Shown: piece after piece, positions 50,996 to 59,083 of the stretch
Numbering within the stretch: the first letter of the stretch is position 1
Layout: each line of letters opens with the position of its first letter
Made by a program: the position numbers and the translations under genes
Notes under the pieces: generated by a model
Seen by the model: only the letters and a program-made list of their open reading frames with translations
Told to the model about the DNA's origin: nothing
The model's database searches: none
Assembly (NCBI GenBank): GCA_934247225.1
Contig: CAKQJE010000006.1
Coordinates: 1-64,000 of the forward strand
DNA length: 64,000 bases
Reading direction: 5' to 3'
Source: an uncultured Clostridia bacterium
GTDB taxonomy: Bacteria > Bacillota > Clostridia > Christensenellales > Borkfalkiaceae

Positions 50996-53986
50996 TTAAT
51001 CGTTTTTTCTGCGCTTGATCATTATTCCCGACACGGAAAGAACAAGTAACGCGAGTAAGCCCGCGCCCGAACCGATAGTCCCGAAGCACCCGCCGGAAGA
51101 TCCGCCCGAACTCGTTCCCTGCGAATCCTTTGAATCGACAACCGATTCGTTTCCGCCTTTCTTCACATAGGTAAGCGTCAACGTAACGTCGTGATCGGGA
51201 AGCGTGTAAACTTCGAAAGCTTCGTTGCCGTCGGAATCGGTCGCCATAAGTCTGTAACCTTCCTGTTGGTAATCTTCGAGATCGATTTCCGAACCGCCGA
51301 GCAACGTTTTCGACGCGAACGTCAGACCTTCTATACCGACGACGTTGAACGTTACGGTGACTTTCTGCGCCCAGACGATGCTCCACGCTTCGTAAGTCCT
51401 CGGCGTACCGTCCTGATCCGTCTCTCCGGGACCAATCGGACCGGTCATGCCGTATTCTTTGTTATAGAATTTTTTGGTAACGGTTGTCGTCGCGTAGCCG
51501 TATTTTCCGTTTTTCGTAAGCGGGAACTGACAGCCTTCCATAATTTCCACGCAGTACATATGCGGTCCGTCGTATTTGTATTTCGGGTTATCTTCGGTAG
51601 AATCGTCCGCTTCGCTCGGATCGATGTTAATGCAAAGCGCGTCGGGTTCGCCGAATCCTTGCGCCGTGACGCTCATACGATAGATATCTCTTAAAAGCGT
51701 GCCTTCGGTATCGTTTTCGGACGAGTACACTTTGATTTTATCGAGCATGTTGAGTTTGTGCATATAAAACGCGCAATCTTTACTCATTTCGAATTCCTGC
51801 TTGAAAAACAAACCGAGGAAACGCGCTGTTCCGATTTCCTGCTGATAAGCGCGGTTATGAATCGTGGTAACTTCCGCTTCGCCGAAATTTTTAAGCTCGA
51901 TGCTTTCGTCGCACCAATTTGCCGCATAATTTTTCGCTATATCCATGCCGTAATCGGCGTTGATATACGTCACGGCTTTTTCCGTAGCATAAACCGAATA
52001 CGTATCGGTCTCTGCGGCGTCTTCTGCTCTGAACGGCAACTGACAACCTGCTTCTACCACTATTTTGTATATCGTTTTTCCGTTGTAAAGTTTATATTTG
52101 TCGGCGGGGATTTCGATTGCAAGCCCTCCGCACGCGAATTTATTTTCCGTCCACCATCCGGGGCTGCATATTTCCGCAATCGCTATGCCCTCTTCGTCGG
52201 TCGCGCTCGTATAAATTCTTACTTTCTTCAACGTGTTGAGATAAGTGTTGATTTCCGCAACGCCGAGGTTGTGTTCTATTGCTTCTTCGATTTCTTTCTC
52301 TTCACCGTTTATTACTTGTTTTACTTTCTTCACGCCAAAGCCGTATATGTCGTTTTTCAGAACAATAAAGTTATAATCTTTTATATTACTGTTCTCATCT
52401 TCGTAAGTACCGAGACTTCTTACCTGAACGCCGGTTACGTCGACGAGTTCGTCGATATAATCGATTTCGCTCCACTTAAACGCTCCGCTTTTGGCATCGT
52501 CTTTGCCGTATTCGAGATTGTAATAAGTAACCGCTTCATTTGTGGTATAAACGGAATACACATCGGTCGCCGACGAGCCTTTCGCTCTGAACGGCAACTG
52601 ACAACCTTCTTCTATGACTATTTTGTATATCGTTTTTCCGTTGTATTCTTTAAATTTGTCGGCGGGAACCTCTATTGCAAGCCCTCCGCTCGCGAATTTG
52701 TTTTCCGTCCACCAACCTGCGCTGCCTATTTCCGAAAGCGCTATGCCCTCTTCGTCGGTCGCGCTTTTATAAATCTTCACTTTTTGCAAGGTGTTGATAT
52801 AACTGTTGATTTCCATAACGCCGAGGTCGTGTTCCACAGCGGCGTTGTTTTCAATGCCGAATTCGTACATGGCGTTTTGCAGAACGATGAAGTTGTAATC
52901 TTTCGTTCCGCTATCGGTTTCGTGGTTGCCGAGACCTCTCACCTGAACTCCGGTTACGGCGACGGTTTCGTCCTTGTATTCAACGGGGGTCCTGCTCCAC
53001 CTGAACGCTCCGTTTATGGCAGTATCTTTGCCGTGTTCGAGATTGTAATAAGTAACCGTTTCGGCGACCGTATAGTAAGACGTGCTTCCGTAAGGCAACT
53101 GACAACCCTCTTCCACGACGATTTTATAAACGGTCGAACCGTTATAAGTGCCGTAATCGCTCGGGGTGTTGTACGCCATCAGAAGTCCTTTCTGTCCGAA
53201 CCGATCATATTCGTACCAGCCGCCGATAAAATTATTGTCGGAAAGCAATTTGCCTTCCGTATCGGAAGCGGAAGTGTAAATTTTTATTTTGCTTCTGGTG
53301 TTGAGTCTTGCAATGTCGATTTTTCCCGTCGGGGTTGTAGCGTAAACGTCGCTTAACACGGCGATAAAGTTCTCGGTTCCGCCGCCGCTTCTGACCTGCA
53401 CGCCGTTCACATGCGCAGTTCCGAGGTTGTTCGTTTGCAACGTCCAATTAAACGCGCCGTTTTTATTATCGTTATTGCCGAAATTGTTGTTGACGAAGAC
53501 GAAATCTTCATCCGTTACGTAAGTTGTGTCCCCGCAAGGAAGCTCACAACCCTTTTCTATCTTAATGCTGTAAATCGTTGTTCCGTTATATGTGGAATAA
53601 TCGTTCGGATCGTTATAAGCGATACAAAGTCCGTTCTGCCCGAAATACGAATACATCCACCATCCGCCTAAGAGCGGGTTACCGGATATACCGGTTTCAT
53701 CGTTTTCGGAAGTGTATATCGTTATTTTGTCACGTGTATTATATGCCGACGGCGTTAACGTACCATTTACGCCGTTGTCATAAATACTGCTCAGCAAAAA
53801 TATAAAGTTTTCCGTACCGCCCACGCTTCTGACCTGAACGCCAGAAATTTCCGCTATCGGCTCACCGTCCGCGCGTGCGCTTACGCGTTCGCTCCGATTC
53901 GTGGCAAACGCGCAGCCTAAGGCAACGCAAACCATGCAAATCAAAGCGAAAAAGATCATCATTGAAGATTTTCTTTTTGTTCTCAT
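50996..53986 (-). CDS. Cell-wall surface protein with four to five ~165-residue repeats and C-terminal anchor
   Basis: ATG 53986 (MRTKRKSSMMIFFALICMV) follows GAGGAG. A signal peptide ends near ERVSARA. The ~996-residue protein carries at least four repeats of ~165 residues, each with GVQVRSxGGTENFI, NTRxKIxIYTSxxD, GWWxYxxFGQxGL, GxTIYKIxVExGCQLPYG and YNLEYGKD...GAFxWS. A divergent fifth copy (YGMTGPIG...) and an InlB-type B-repeat (VTVTFNVVGIEGLTFASKTL) follow. The end GSSGGCFGTIGSGAG, then LLALLVLSVSGIMIKRRKND, is a membrane anchor without LPxTG. The repeated domain is unfamiliar to me. First gene of the operon, so likely a glycan-binding or cell-contact protein. Confidence 0.75.
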   Translation of the reverse strand: MRTKRKSSMMIFFALICMVCVALGCAFATNRSERVSARADGEPIAEISGVQVRSVGGTENFIFLLSSIYDNGVNGTLTPSAYNTRDKITIYTSENDETGISGNPLLGGWWMYSYFGQNGLCIAYNDPNDYSTYNGTTIYSIKIEKGCELPCGDTTYVTDEDFVFVNNNFGNNDNKNGAFNWTLQTNNLGTAHVNGVQVRSGGGTENFIAVLSDVYATTPTGKIDIARLNTRSKIKIYTSASDTEGKLLSDNNFIGGWYEYDRFGQKGLLMAYNTPSDYGTYNGSTVYKIVVEEGCQLPYGSTSYYTVAETVTYYNLEHGKDTAINGAFRWSRTPVEYKDETVAVTGVQVRGLGNHETDSGTKDYNFIVLQNAMYEFGIENNAAVEHDLGVMEINSYINTLQKVKIYKSATDEEGIALSEIGSAGWWTENKFASGGLAIEVPADKFKEYNGKTIYKIVIEEGCQLPFRAKGSSATDVYSVYTTNEAVTYYNLEYGKDDAKSGAFKWSEIDYIDELVDVTGVQVRSLGTYEDENSNIKDYNFIVLKNDIYGFGVKKVKQVINGEEKEIEEAIEHNLGVAEINTYLNTLKKVRIYTSATDEEGIAIAEICSPGWWTENKFACGGLAIEIPADKYKLYNGKTIYKIVVEAGCQLPFRAEDAAETDTYSVYATEKAVTYINADYGMDIAKNYAANWCDESIELKNFGEAEVTTIHNRAYQQEIGTARFLGLFFKQEFEMSKDCAFYMHKLNMLDKIKVYSSENDTEGTLLRDIYRMSVTAQGFGEPDALCINIDPSEADDSTEDNPKYKYDGPHMYCVEIMEGCQFPLTKNGKYGYATTTVTKKFYNKEYGMTGPIGPGETDQDGTPRTYEAWSIVWAQKVTVTFNVVGIEGLTFASKTLLGGSEIDLEDYQQEGYRLMATDSDGNEAFEVYTLPDHDVTLTLTYVKKGGNESVVDSKDSQGTSSGGSSGGCFGTIGSGAGLLALLVLSVSGIMIKRRKND

Positions 53987-54116
53987 CTTCTTTCTCCTCG
54001 AAATTTTATTTAAAATAGAACCGATCCGCGCCCGATAATACAAAAATCTGCGCTTTGACCGATTGAATTTTCATTTTAAACCGATTCGGGGTAAACTATG
54101 CCCCGTCATCGATGTT

Positions 54117-54145
54117 ATTATACACGTTGCGACAACTCGTGTAAA
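54117..54145 (-). promoter_or_regulatory. Promoter of the 39-54 kb operon with palindromic spacer
   Basis: TTTACA (54140-54145), 17-base spacer, TATAAT (54117-54122) on the minus strand. The spacer holds an inverted repeat (TACACGTTG ... CAACTCGTGTA, with two unmatched bases) that runs through both hexamers' inner edges. It is a likely site for the divergently encoded AraC protein, ~130 bases before the surface-protein start. Confidence 0.7.
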
Positions 54146-54213
54146 TATCTTTTTTTGACAATCATATGGAATTTTTTGTTGTATTTTATTTTTATCGAAA
54201 ACTCGTCTTTCGT

Positions 54214-54242
54214 TTGACATCGGCTTTTGAATATGTTATTTT
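54214..54242 (+). promoter_or_regulatory. Promoter of the AraC-type regulator
   Basis: TTGACA (54214-54219), 17-base spacer, TATTTT (54237-54242), about 50 bases before the gene start. A second TTGACA at 54155 lacks a clear -10 downstream. Confidence 0.55.
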
Positions 54243-54290
54243 ATTTCCATAAAATACGCTTTATCCATTCGGATTTTTCGGAATAAAAAA

Positions 54291-55148
54291 ATGAGCCATA
54301 GCAAAAAAGCAGATTATTATCACGTTAATAACGCAATTTTAAAAGATATTTATCCTATTGACGTCGGTCACGCAAAACTTTCTTTACGCAGAAGATCCTT
54401 TAAAAATAAGTATCCTTATTATTTGTTGCATTATGTAACAGACGGCGACGGAGCAATCGAAATCGACGGAGAGATACATATTTTCGAGAAAAATTCGGTT
54501 TTTATTCTGCCGCCGAACAAGGAAATCACATATCATCCGAACGTAACATATAAAAAAAATCCGTCCCGAAATATAAAAGGGTGGACGTATTATTGGATAA
54601 ATTTCAACGGTCTGGAAACGAAAAAAATATTAAAAACAATCGGGATTTCGGACGAAAAATACTTTTTTACCGAAAAATTTTACGACTTGGAAAAGTATTT
54701 TAAAATAATTTTCGATAAACCCCGCTCGAACATCGAAATGGCTTACGCCGCAACTTCCGCTCTTTTTGCGATTTTCGCAGAATTAAAACCCGTACCCATT
54801 GAACACGAACCGAAAAGAAGTAAGTCTTTCGACGACATTTTCAAATACATTCAAAGCCACCTTTACGACACCGAGCTGTCCGCCTTTAAGGTGTCAAACG
54901 CTTTCGTCATAAGCGAAAGCTACTTTTCACGACTTTTCAGAAAAAATCTGAACACGTCGTTCCCAAAATACGTAAACTACGAAAGGATTAAAAAAGCCAC
55001 TACGCTGCTTGTAACAACCGACTTACCCGTAAAAGTAATAGCAAATAACGTAGGATATAAGGACGCGCTGTATTTCAGTAAAATTTTCAAAAAATACCGA
55101 TTAGCCTCCCCCGAAATCTACCGTCTGACCCGCAGCAACAACGAATAG
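54291..55148 (+). CDS. AraC-family transcriptional regulator with cupin sensor domain
   Basis: This 285-residue regulator has an N-terminal AraC-type sugar-binding cupin (YYLLHYVTDGDGAIEIDGEIHIFEKNSVFILPPNKEI, read as LHYVTDGDGAIEIDG, FEKNSVFILPP). A C-terminal double helix-turn-helix follows (SAFKVSNAFVISESYFSRLF, then FPKYVNYERIKKATTLLV, VKVIANNVGYKDALYFSKIF). The HTH is canonical. It is divergent from the surface-protein gene and its operator-like palindrome, so it most likely controls the 15-kb operon in response to the imported sugar. The start follows a weak GGAATAA site. Confidence 0.9.
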   Translation: MSHSKKADYYHVNNAILKDIYPIDVGHAKLSLRRRSFKNKYPYYLLHYVTDGDGAIEIDGEIHIFEKNSVFILPPNKEITYHPNVTYKKNPSRNIKGWTYYWINFNGLETKKILKTIGISDEKYFFTEKFYDLEKYFKIIFDKPRSNIEMAYAATSALFAIFAELKPVPIEHEPKRSKSFDDIFKYIQSHLYDTELSAFKVSNAFVISESYFSRLFRKNLNTSFPKYVNYERIKKATTLLVTTDLPVKVIANNVGYKDALYFSKIFKKYRLASPEIYRLTRSNNE

Positions 55149-55200
55149 TTTCGTTTGTTAACCAAAGAAATTATTAAGAAAATTCTCTTAATTATGCCGG

Positions 55201-55227
55201 CCAGGCACATATCTTTGCGATGCCTGG
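55201..55227. other. CCAGGCA/TGCCTGG hairpin
   Basis: A 7-bp perfect stem with a 13-base loop lies between the AraC gene and a strong terminator. It could be processing or terminator structure for the AraC transcript. Confidence 0.4.
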
Positions 55228-55250
55228 GAAAAATAATGCAAACCGGACAA

Positions 55251-55281
55251 AAAAGGCGTCACATATCCTGTGACGCCTTTT
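55251..55281. terminator. Strong bidirectional terminator
   Basis: AAAAGGCGTCACA, ATCC-type loop and TGTGACGCCTTTT form a 13-bp perfect stem. It marks the boundary between the sugar locus and the accessory strip. A very similar stem (ACGTCACA...TGTGACGCCGT) is found at 62064-62097, so the strip is bracketed by related terminators. Confidence 0.8.
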
Positions 55282-55301
55282 CTTTTACTTTCCGATACGC
55301 T

Positions 55302-55490
55302 TTAAGATCGTAAATATAATTCGTCGTATATTGCTTCAAACAGTTTTGCAAGAAACCCCTTGCTGTCAATTTCGTCTACAAGCAACATTTCTTTCGCTCC
55401 GTCGTACGGGAAAACGCAAGCGGCGGCGGGCATAAGCTCCCGAGGCGATTTCGTTTTCTTTACAAGCAATCGGTAAAATCCAACCCGCCT
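55302..55490 (-). pseudogene. Fragment of a TfoX N-terminal domain gene
   Basis: The last ~56 codons (RLLVKKTKSPRELMPAAACV, then FPYDGAKEMLLVDEIDSKGF and on to YLRS) match the C-terminal two thirds of the intact TfoX protein at 57310-57630, with DNA that is ~90 percent alike by eye. The 5' part is missing. Upstream bases at 55490-55517 keep a shifted remnant (GGCGGGTTGGATTTTACC against GGCGGAATATACGACGAC). It is a degenerate duplicate. Confidence 0.8.
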
Positions 55491-55547
55491 ATAAAAAGCT
55501 GCGGAAAGCGGCAGCACCCGTTTTTTTATTCAGCTTCGGTCTTTCAT

Positions 55548-56649
55548 TCATCTGCATTTGTTTATAGCTTTTTCTGCTTCGATAATTGTATAATGTTCTC
55601 TCGCAGATTCTGTCCCGGTTGGCTGAAAACCCTGTTTGAGCCAAAAGCTCTGCGCGGACAAATTTGTCTTAACGTATGCCAGACAAGAATAAAACGAACC
55701 GTGGTCTGACAGCGAGTTTTTGACTAATACATCGTTACGCTCGCGGCTTATACGTCAAGTATTAACCCGTTCGCGTGCCTTGTCTTAGCCTAAAAATTCG
55801 CCGTCAGACTCATAGCCGAGAAGAACCTCTGATAAACTCGCCTTGAAGCCGTTTTTTCTATGCTTTACGACAAATCCGCCCTCGTAGTATTTGTATACAA
55901 CTTCTGTCTCCTTCGCCATAAATCATTAGAAAATACGGCTTCAAGGTTGCCCTATATATTAAGTCATCGATACCGCAAATTTTCAGGTGCGCCTTGCGAT
56001 TAAGGCAAGGCGTTTCCGCGGGTTAGTATACAAATACAAGCCGTGGAAAGAACGAAGAATTAAGCGTAAGGCACGCCTGAAAATCGAGTTTAGCAGGGGT
56101 TCTTCTCGACTATCAACCAAAACGCCGATATTTTCGATGATTTTTGGTAAAGGCGAACGCAGATGTACTATATGTACTTCAAGCGAGAATTTGACAAAAA
56201 ACGCGAAAATTGCGGCGTTTTGGCAAGGTGCGTTTTATTTTTGTCTGGCATCCCAGCCTGATACGCACGTATCCTTCTGTCCCGAGCATCTGCGACAGCG
56301 TTTTTATGATATAAGTCCCGATACCTTCTCTCTGTCGGCTTTTCGATACCATAAAAAGTCCGATAAAAGCAGTCCTGTCATCGGGATATCGGTCAATCAG
56401 ATCCATAACCGCGACAAGAAAATTATCGTCAAAAATACCGATAAAATATTTGTCTGCCGCTTCTTTTTCCGGAGGTAAAGCTACCAGATCTTCTTTTACT
56501 GTTTCGCGGGTCGGACTCGGAGGACAATGCTTGAAGTATTCCGTGTTTCCCGAATACAAGTTCAAAATATCCGGAATATCAGCCTCTGTAAGTTTTCGCG
56601 CTTTGTACGGGGTAAAAACGTTTTCAAAATTTATATCGGTCGGTTTCAT
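55548..56649 (-). pseudogene. GNAT acetyltransferase gene split by hairpin element 2
   Basis: The 5' part runs from ATG 56649 for 133 codons (MKPTDINFENVFTPYKARKL ... GTEGYVRIRLG) to 56251. The 3' part, 55676 to 55548, supplies exactly 43 codons starting YVKTNLSAQSFWLKQGFQPT and ending KCR-stop. Without the 574-base insert the two join in frame as RIRLG-YVKTN, a normal GNAT core of 175 residues (VSKSRQREGIGTYII acetyl-CoA loop, FWLKQGF signature). The insert introduces 23 foreign codons and a stop. The gene overlaps the acetyltransferase gene upstream by four bases, in an operon of small resistance-like genes. Confidence 0.9.
55677..56250. mobile_element. Nested double-hairpin element 2 (non-coding, 574 bp)
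   Basis: Ends are inverted repeats of ~20 bases (TGCCAGACAAGAATAAAACG and its complement with one mismatch). Inside lie hairpin B' (55704-55809), an inner unit with its own ends (ATAGCCGAGAAGAACC-type, 55812-56113) and hairpin A' (56117-56223). The inner unit holds hairpins D (55841-55946) and C' (55979-56084). B' and C' are B-type; D and A' are A-type. Each is 106 or 107 bp. The inner unit is inverted relative to the outer unit. An AT dinucleotide at both outer edges (GG-AT / AT-ACG on the gene strand) may be a 2-bp target duplication. No transposase is present, so any movement would need one encoded elsewhere. Confidence 0.8.
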
Positions 56650-57275
56650 TCCCCGCTCTCCAATGCGGCAACATCTCCCGACTGAATAGCGGCAATATTT
56701 CGTTTTATTTTTTCATCGTCCCAATTCCACCAACGCAAAGCCAGAAGTTTTTCTATCGTTTCGTCGTCAAAGCGCCTGCGTATGAGTTTAGCAGGTACTC
56801 CGCCTACTATGGCGTAAGGCGGAACGTCTTTGGTTACAACCGCGCGCGTGCCTATAATCGCACCGTCGCCGATTTTCACGCCGGACATAATTACCGCTTC
56901 GTAACCTATCCACACGTCGTTCCCGATTACTATATCGCCTTTATTGTCCCACGCGTCGCGAATATTCTCCGCGTCAAGCCCCCACTCGTCGAAAAAAATC
57001 GGGAATGTGTAGGTTGACAAAGATTTCAGCGAATGGTTGCCGCTCGTGAACAAAAATTTTGCCCCGCAGGCGATCGAACAGAACTTTCCGATTATAAGTT
57101 TGTCGCCGTTTATCGGATAATGATACAAAACGTTATTCTTCTCGAAATCTCGCGGATCGTGGACGAAATCGTTGTAAATAGTATAGTCGCCGACTTCGAT
57201 GTTCGGCTTTGTTATAACGTCTTTAAGATAAACGATTTGTTTATCGTGCGGACGGGGATAAATTTTACTTTTCAT
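56646..57275 (-). CDS. Xenobiotic acetyltransferase, CatB/Vat type
   Basis: The start is ATG 57275 (MKSKIYPRPHDKQIVYL) behind GAGGAGG. The ~209-residue protein is a left-handed beta-helix hexapeptide acetyltransferase: IGKFCSIACGAKFLFTSGNH (catalytic His at the end), then IVIGNDVWIGYEAVIMSGVKIGDGAIIGTRAVVTKDVPPYAIVGGVPAK (the hexapeptide coils). This is the type B chloramphenicol or streptogramin acetyltransferase group, which modifies hydroxyl-bearing antibiotics, but close relatives have other substrates. It belongs to the accessory operon with GNAT and TfoX genes. Confidence 0.9.
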   Translation of the reverse strand: MKSKIYPRPHDKQIVYLKDVITKPNIEVGDYTIYNDFVHDPRDFEKNNVLYHYPINGDKLIIGKFCSIACGAKFLFTSGNHSLKSLSTYTFPIFFDEWGLDAENIRDAWDNKGDIVIGNDVWIGYEAVIMSGVKIGDGAIIGTRAVVTKDVPPYAIVGGVPAKLIRRRFDDETIEKLLALRWWNWDDEKIKRNIAAIQSGDVAALESGE

Positions 57276-57309
57276 ATTGCCTCCTCTTTTCTTGAACACA
57301 GTTTCTCTT

Positions 57310-57630
57310 TTACTTCATTGTTCTTTTTTGGGGAAGCGGCAATTCGTCGTACATTGCTTCAAACAGCTTTGTAAGAAACTCTTTGTTGTCGACTTCGTCT
57401 ACGAGCAACATTTCTTTCGCTCCATCGTACGGAAAAACGCAAGCGGCGGCGGGCATAAGCTCCCGAGCCGATTTCGTTTTCTTTACAAGCAATCTGTCGT
57501 CGTATATTCCGCCGACGATTTTGCCGCGATAATAGATAATATATTCTCCCATCATGGATCTGTAAGAAATATCGTCCAGACCCGATAACCGTTCTGAAAT
57601 GAAATCAAGATACTCTTTATCGGATGCCAT
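57310..57630 (-). CDS. TfoX N-terminal domain protein
   Basis: This 106-residue protein is a stand-alone TfoX/Sxy N-terminal domain: YLDFISERLSGLDDISYRSM, GEYIIYYRGKIVGGIYDDRLLVKK and a C-terminal helix (KEFLTKLFEAMYDELP). In Gamma-proteobacteria the full-length TfoX regulates competence. In Firmicutes single domains of this kind occur in small accessory genes with unknown role, and a competence link here is not supported. A degenerate second copy lies 2 kb downstream. GGGGGG ribosome site precedes the start. Confidence 0.85.
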   Translation of the reverse strand: MASDKEYLDFISERLSGLDDISYRSMMGEYIIYYRGKIVGGIYDDRLLVKKTKSARELMPAAACVFPYDGAKEMLLVDEVDNKEFLTKLFEAMYDELPLPQKRTMK

Positions 57631-57648
57631 TGCACTTTCCCCCCCCGC

Positions 57649-58272
57649 TCAGAACAACTGCCCGGGCAGCTTCTTCTTTTCCTTTTTCGGAAACGTCGCT
57701 TCGAAACGTTCGAAGTCTTGCGGGTTCTTTTCACAAACAAAATAGCCTTCCGGGTCTTTATAATTACCGGAAATACCATCAAGGAAGCCGGGAATCAACT
57801 CTTTGATTAGAAGATAATCCGCTTCCGGATCGTCCGCATAGCGCACGCCTTTTGTTTTAGCGGGGACAAATCCCGACTTTCCGTAAAACAGAATATTACC
57901 CGTAATCGCAAGCGCGCCAACGCCCGTTTCCTTGGCTTTTTCCATGGAATAATCAAGCAAGCGTTTTCCGTAACCCTGCCTTTTATATTCCGGCGCGATG
58001 CCGATAGGTCCGAACGTCATAATCGGCAACTTTCTGCCGTCGTCGCATTCGATTTCCGACCGCACGTAGATGACCTGCCCGATAGGCTCGCCGTTTAATT
58101 CCATTACGAAATCAAGCTCGGGAACAAACGCGGGGTCGTTGCGATAGCAGTGCAACACATAATGCTCCGTACACCCGGGGCGATAAACGTTCCAGAACGC
58201 CTCTCTGGTTAAATTTTCGATTTTCCTGTAATCTTCTTTTGTTTCGTTTCTTATAATAATATTTTCTGTCAT
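57649..58272 (-). CDS. GNAT N-acetyltransferase
   Basis: This 207-residue protein has a GNAT core with the acetyl-CoA motif GIAPEYKRQGYGKRLLDYSM (Q/RxxGxG/A at ~103-112) and GVGALAITGNILFYGKSGFV. N-terminal IIIRNETKEDYRKIENLTREAF is the usual start. The C-terminal extension (PGFLDGISGNYKDPEGYF) is common in the antibiotic- or small-amine-modifying group. It is 18 bases from the TfoX gene, so cotranscribed. The substrate is unknown. Confidence 0.9.
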   Translation of the reverse strand: MTENIIIRNETKEDYRKIENLTREAFWNVYRPGCTEHYVLHCYRNDPAFVPELDFVMELNGEPIGQVIYVRSEIECDDGRKLPIMTFGPIGIAPEYKRQGYGKRLLDYSMEKAKETGVGALAITGNILFYGKSGFVPAKTKGVRYADDPEADYLLIKELIPGFLDGISGNYKDPEGYFVCEKNPQDFERFEATFPKKEKKKLPGQLF

Positions 58273-58290
58273 TGTTATTTTCCTTTAATT

Positions 58291-58926
58291 TTAAATTGAT
58301 TTTTTATCGGTATCCGTACAAAAAAGATGAATACCGAGTGCGGCATTGAAACCCGTTGCAGCAAAAACACTGAAACGTTCCACAACGCCGAAATAACCCG
58401 CAGGAACTATTTTCATTCCGAGCGCGCCGACAAGCATCATAAAAAGGGCAACCGCAGCGCAGATACCGTAAGAACGGCAATTCTTATTCTTTGCACCTGC
58501 GATTATGATAATCGTGAGCGACGCGATGGATAACAGCACAACCGCAACGGTTACCGCCATATGCATAACGTCCTGAAACGCGCCCGCATAACCACTGTCT
58601 GAAAGCGGAAACATTCTGTAACCTATGGAGGATATCCATTCCATAGCCGCAAAAAGGTAAACGCCGATTCTTAGAAGTTTTGTTTTCTGCCCTTGTATTC
58701 CGATGCAAACAACTGTTACGCAAACCACTTCGCACGCGTTATAAAACGCGGTAAGTTGATTCCACAGCGCAAGCAAAGGCGCGTTTGCCGCGCTTAAATC
58801 GCTCACGGCTTGAGAAAGCCAATCGTAGCCGGGATAAGCGAGCGGAGCGAAAATCACCGCCGCCGTATAAGAAAGAAAGCTGACAATACCGAGCAGTCCC
58901 AGCTTTTGTATCAATGTTTTTTTCAT
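58291..58926 (-). CDS. DUF998 membrane protein
   Basis: This 211-residue protein has about six transmembrane helices, starting LGLLGIVSFLSYTAAVIFAPL. It matches DUF998, with AYPGYDWLSQAVSDLSAANAPL, an acidic loop region seen in that family, between helices 1 and 2. Function is unknown. Such proteins often follow TetR or resistance genes. It lies between the TetR regulator and a GNAT gene and may be controlled by the TetR protein through the operator at 59764. Confidence 0.85.
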   Translation of the reverse strand: MKKTLIQKLGLLGIVSFLSYTAAVIFAPLAYPGYDWLSQAVSDLSAANAPLLALWNQLTAFYNACEVVCVTVVCIGIQGQKTKLLRIGVYLFAAMEWISSIGYRMFPLSDSGYAGAFQDVMHMAVTVAVVLLSIASLTIIIIAGAKNKNCRSYGICAAVALFMMLVGALGMKIVPAGYFGVVERFSVFAATGFNAALGIHLFCTDTDKKSI

Positions 58927-59083
58927 TCGCTTCTCCTTTAATTCAATAAATTCCGCAAATGCCTGCCGAGAGGGAGAAATTTTTAAGTCGATTCATCAGA
59001 CATTAAGAGGCAAATGTGCGCCTATAAGTCGTTTAACGGGTATATTTTGCATTGAAAAGCCAACGATTATCAATTTTTTGTTT

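Noticed and set aside
51758..53356. 532-residue plus-strand open frame opposite the surface repeat protein
   Set aside because: It repeats with the same period as the sense protein and is an antisense shadow of its repeats.
57310..57630. Natural competence locus suggested by a TfoX domain
   Set aside because: Only the N-terminal domain is present, no com genes are nearby, and such single domains are common in accessory Firmicute genes.
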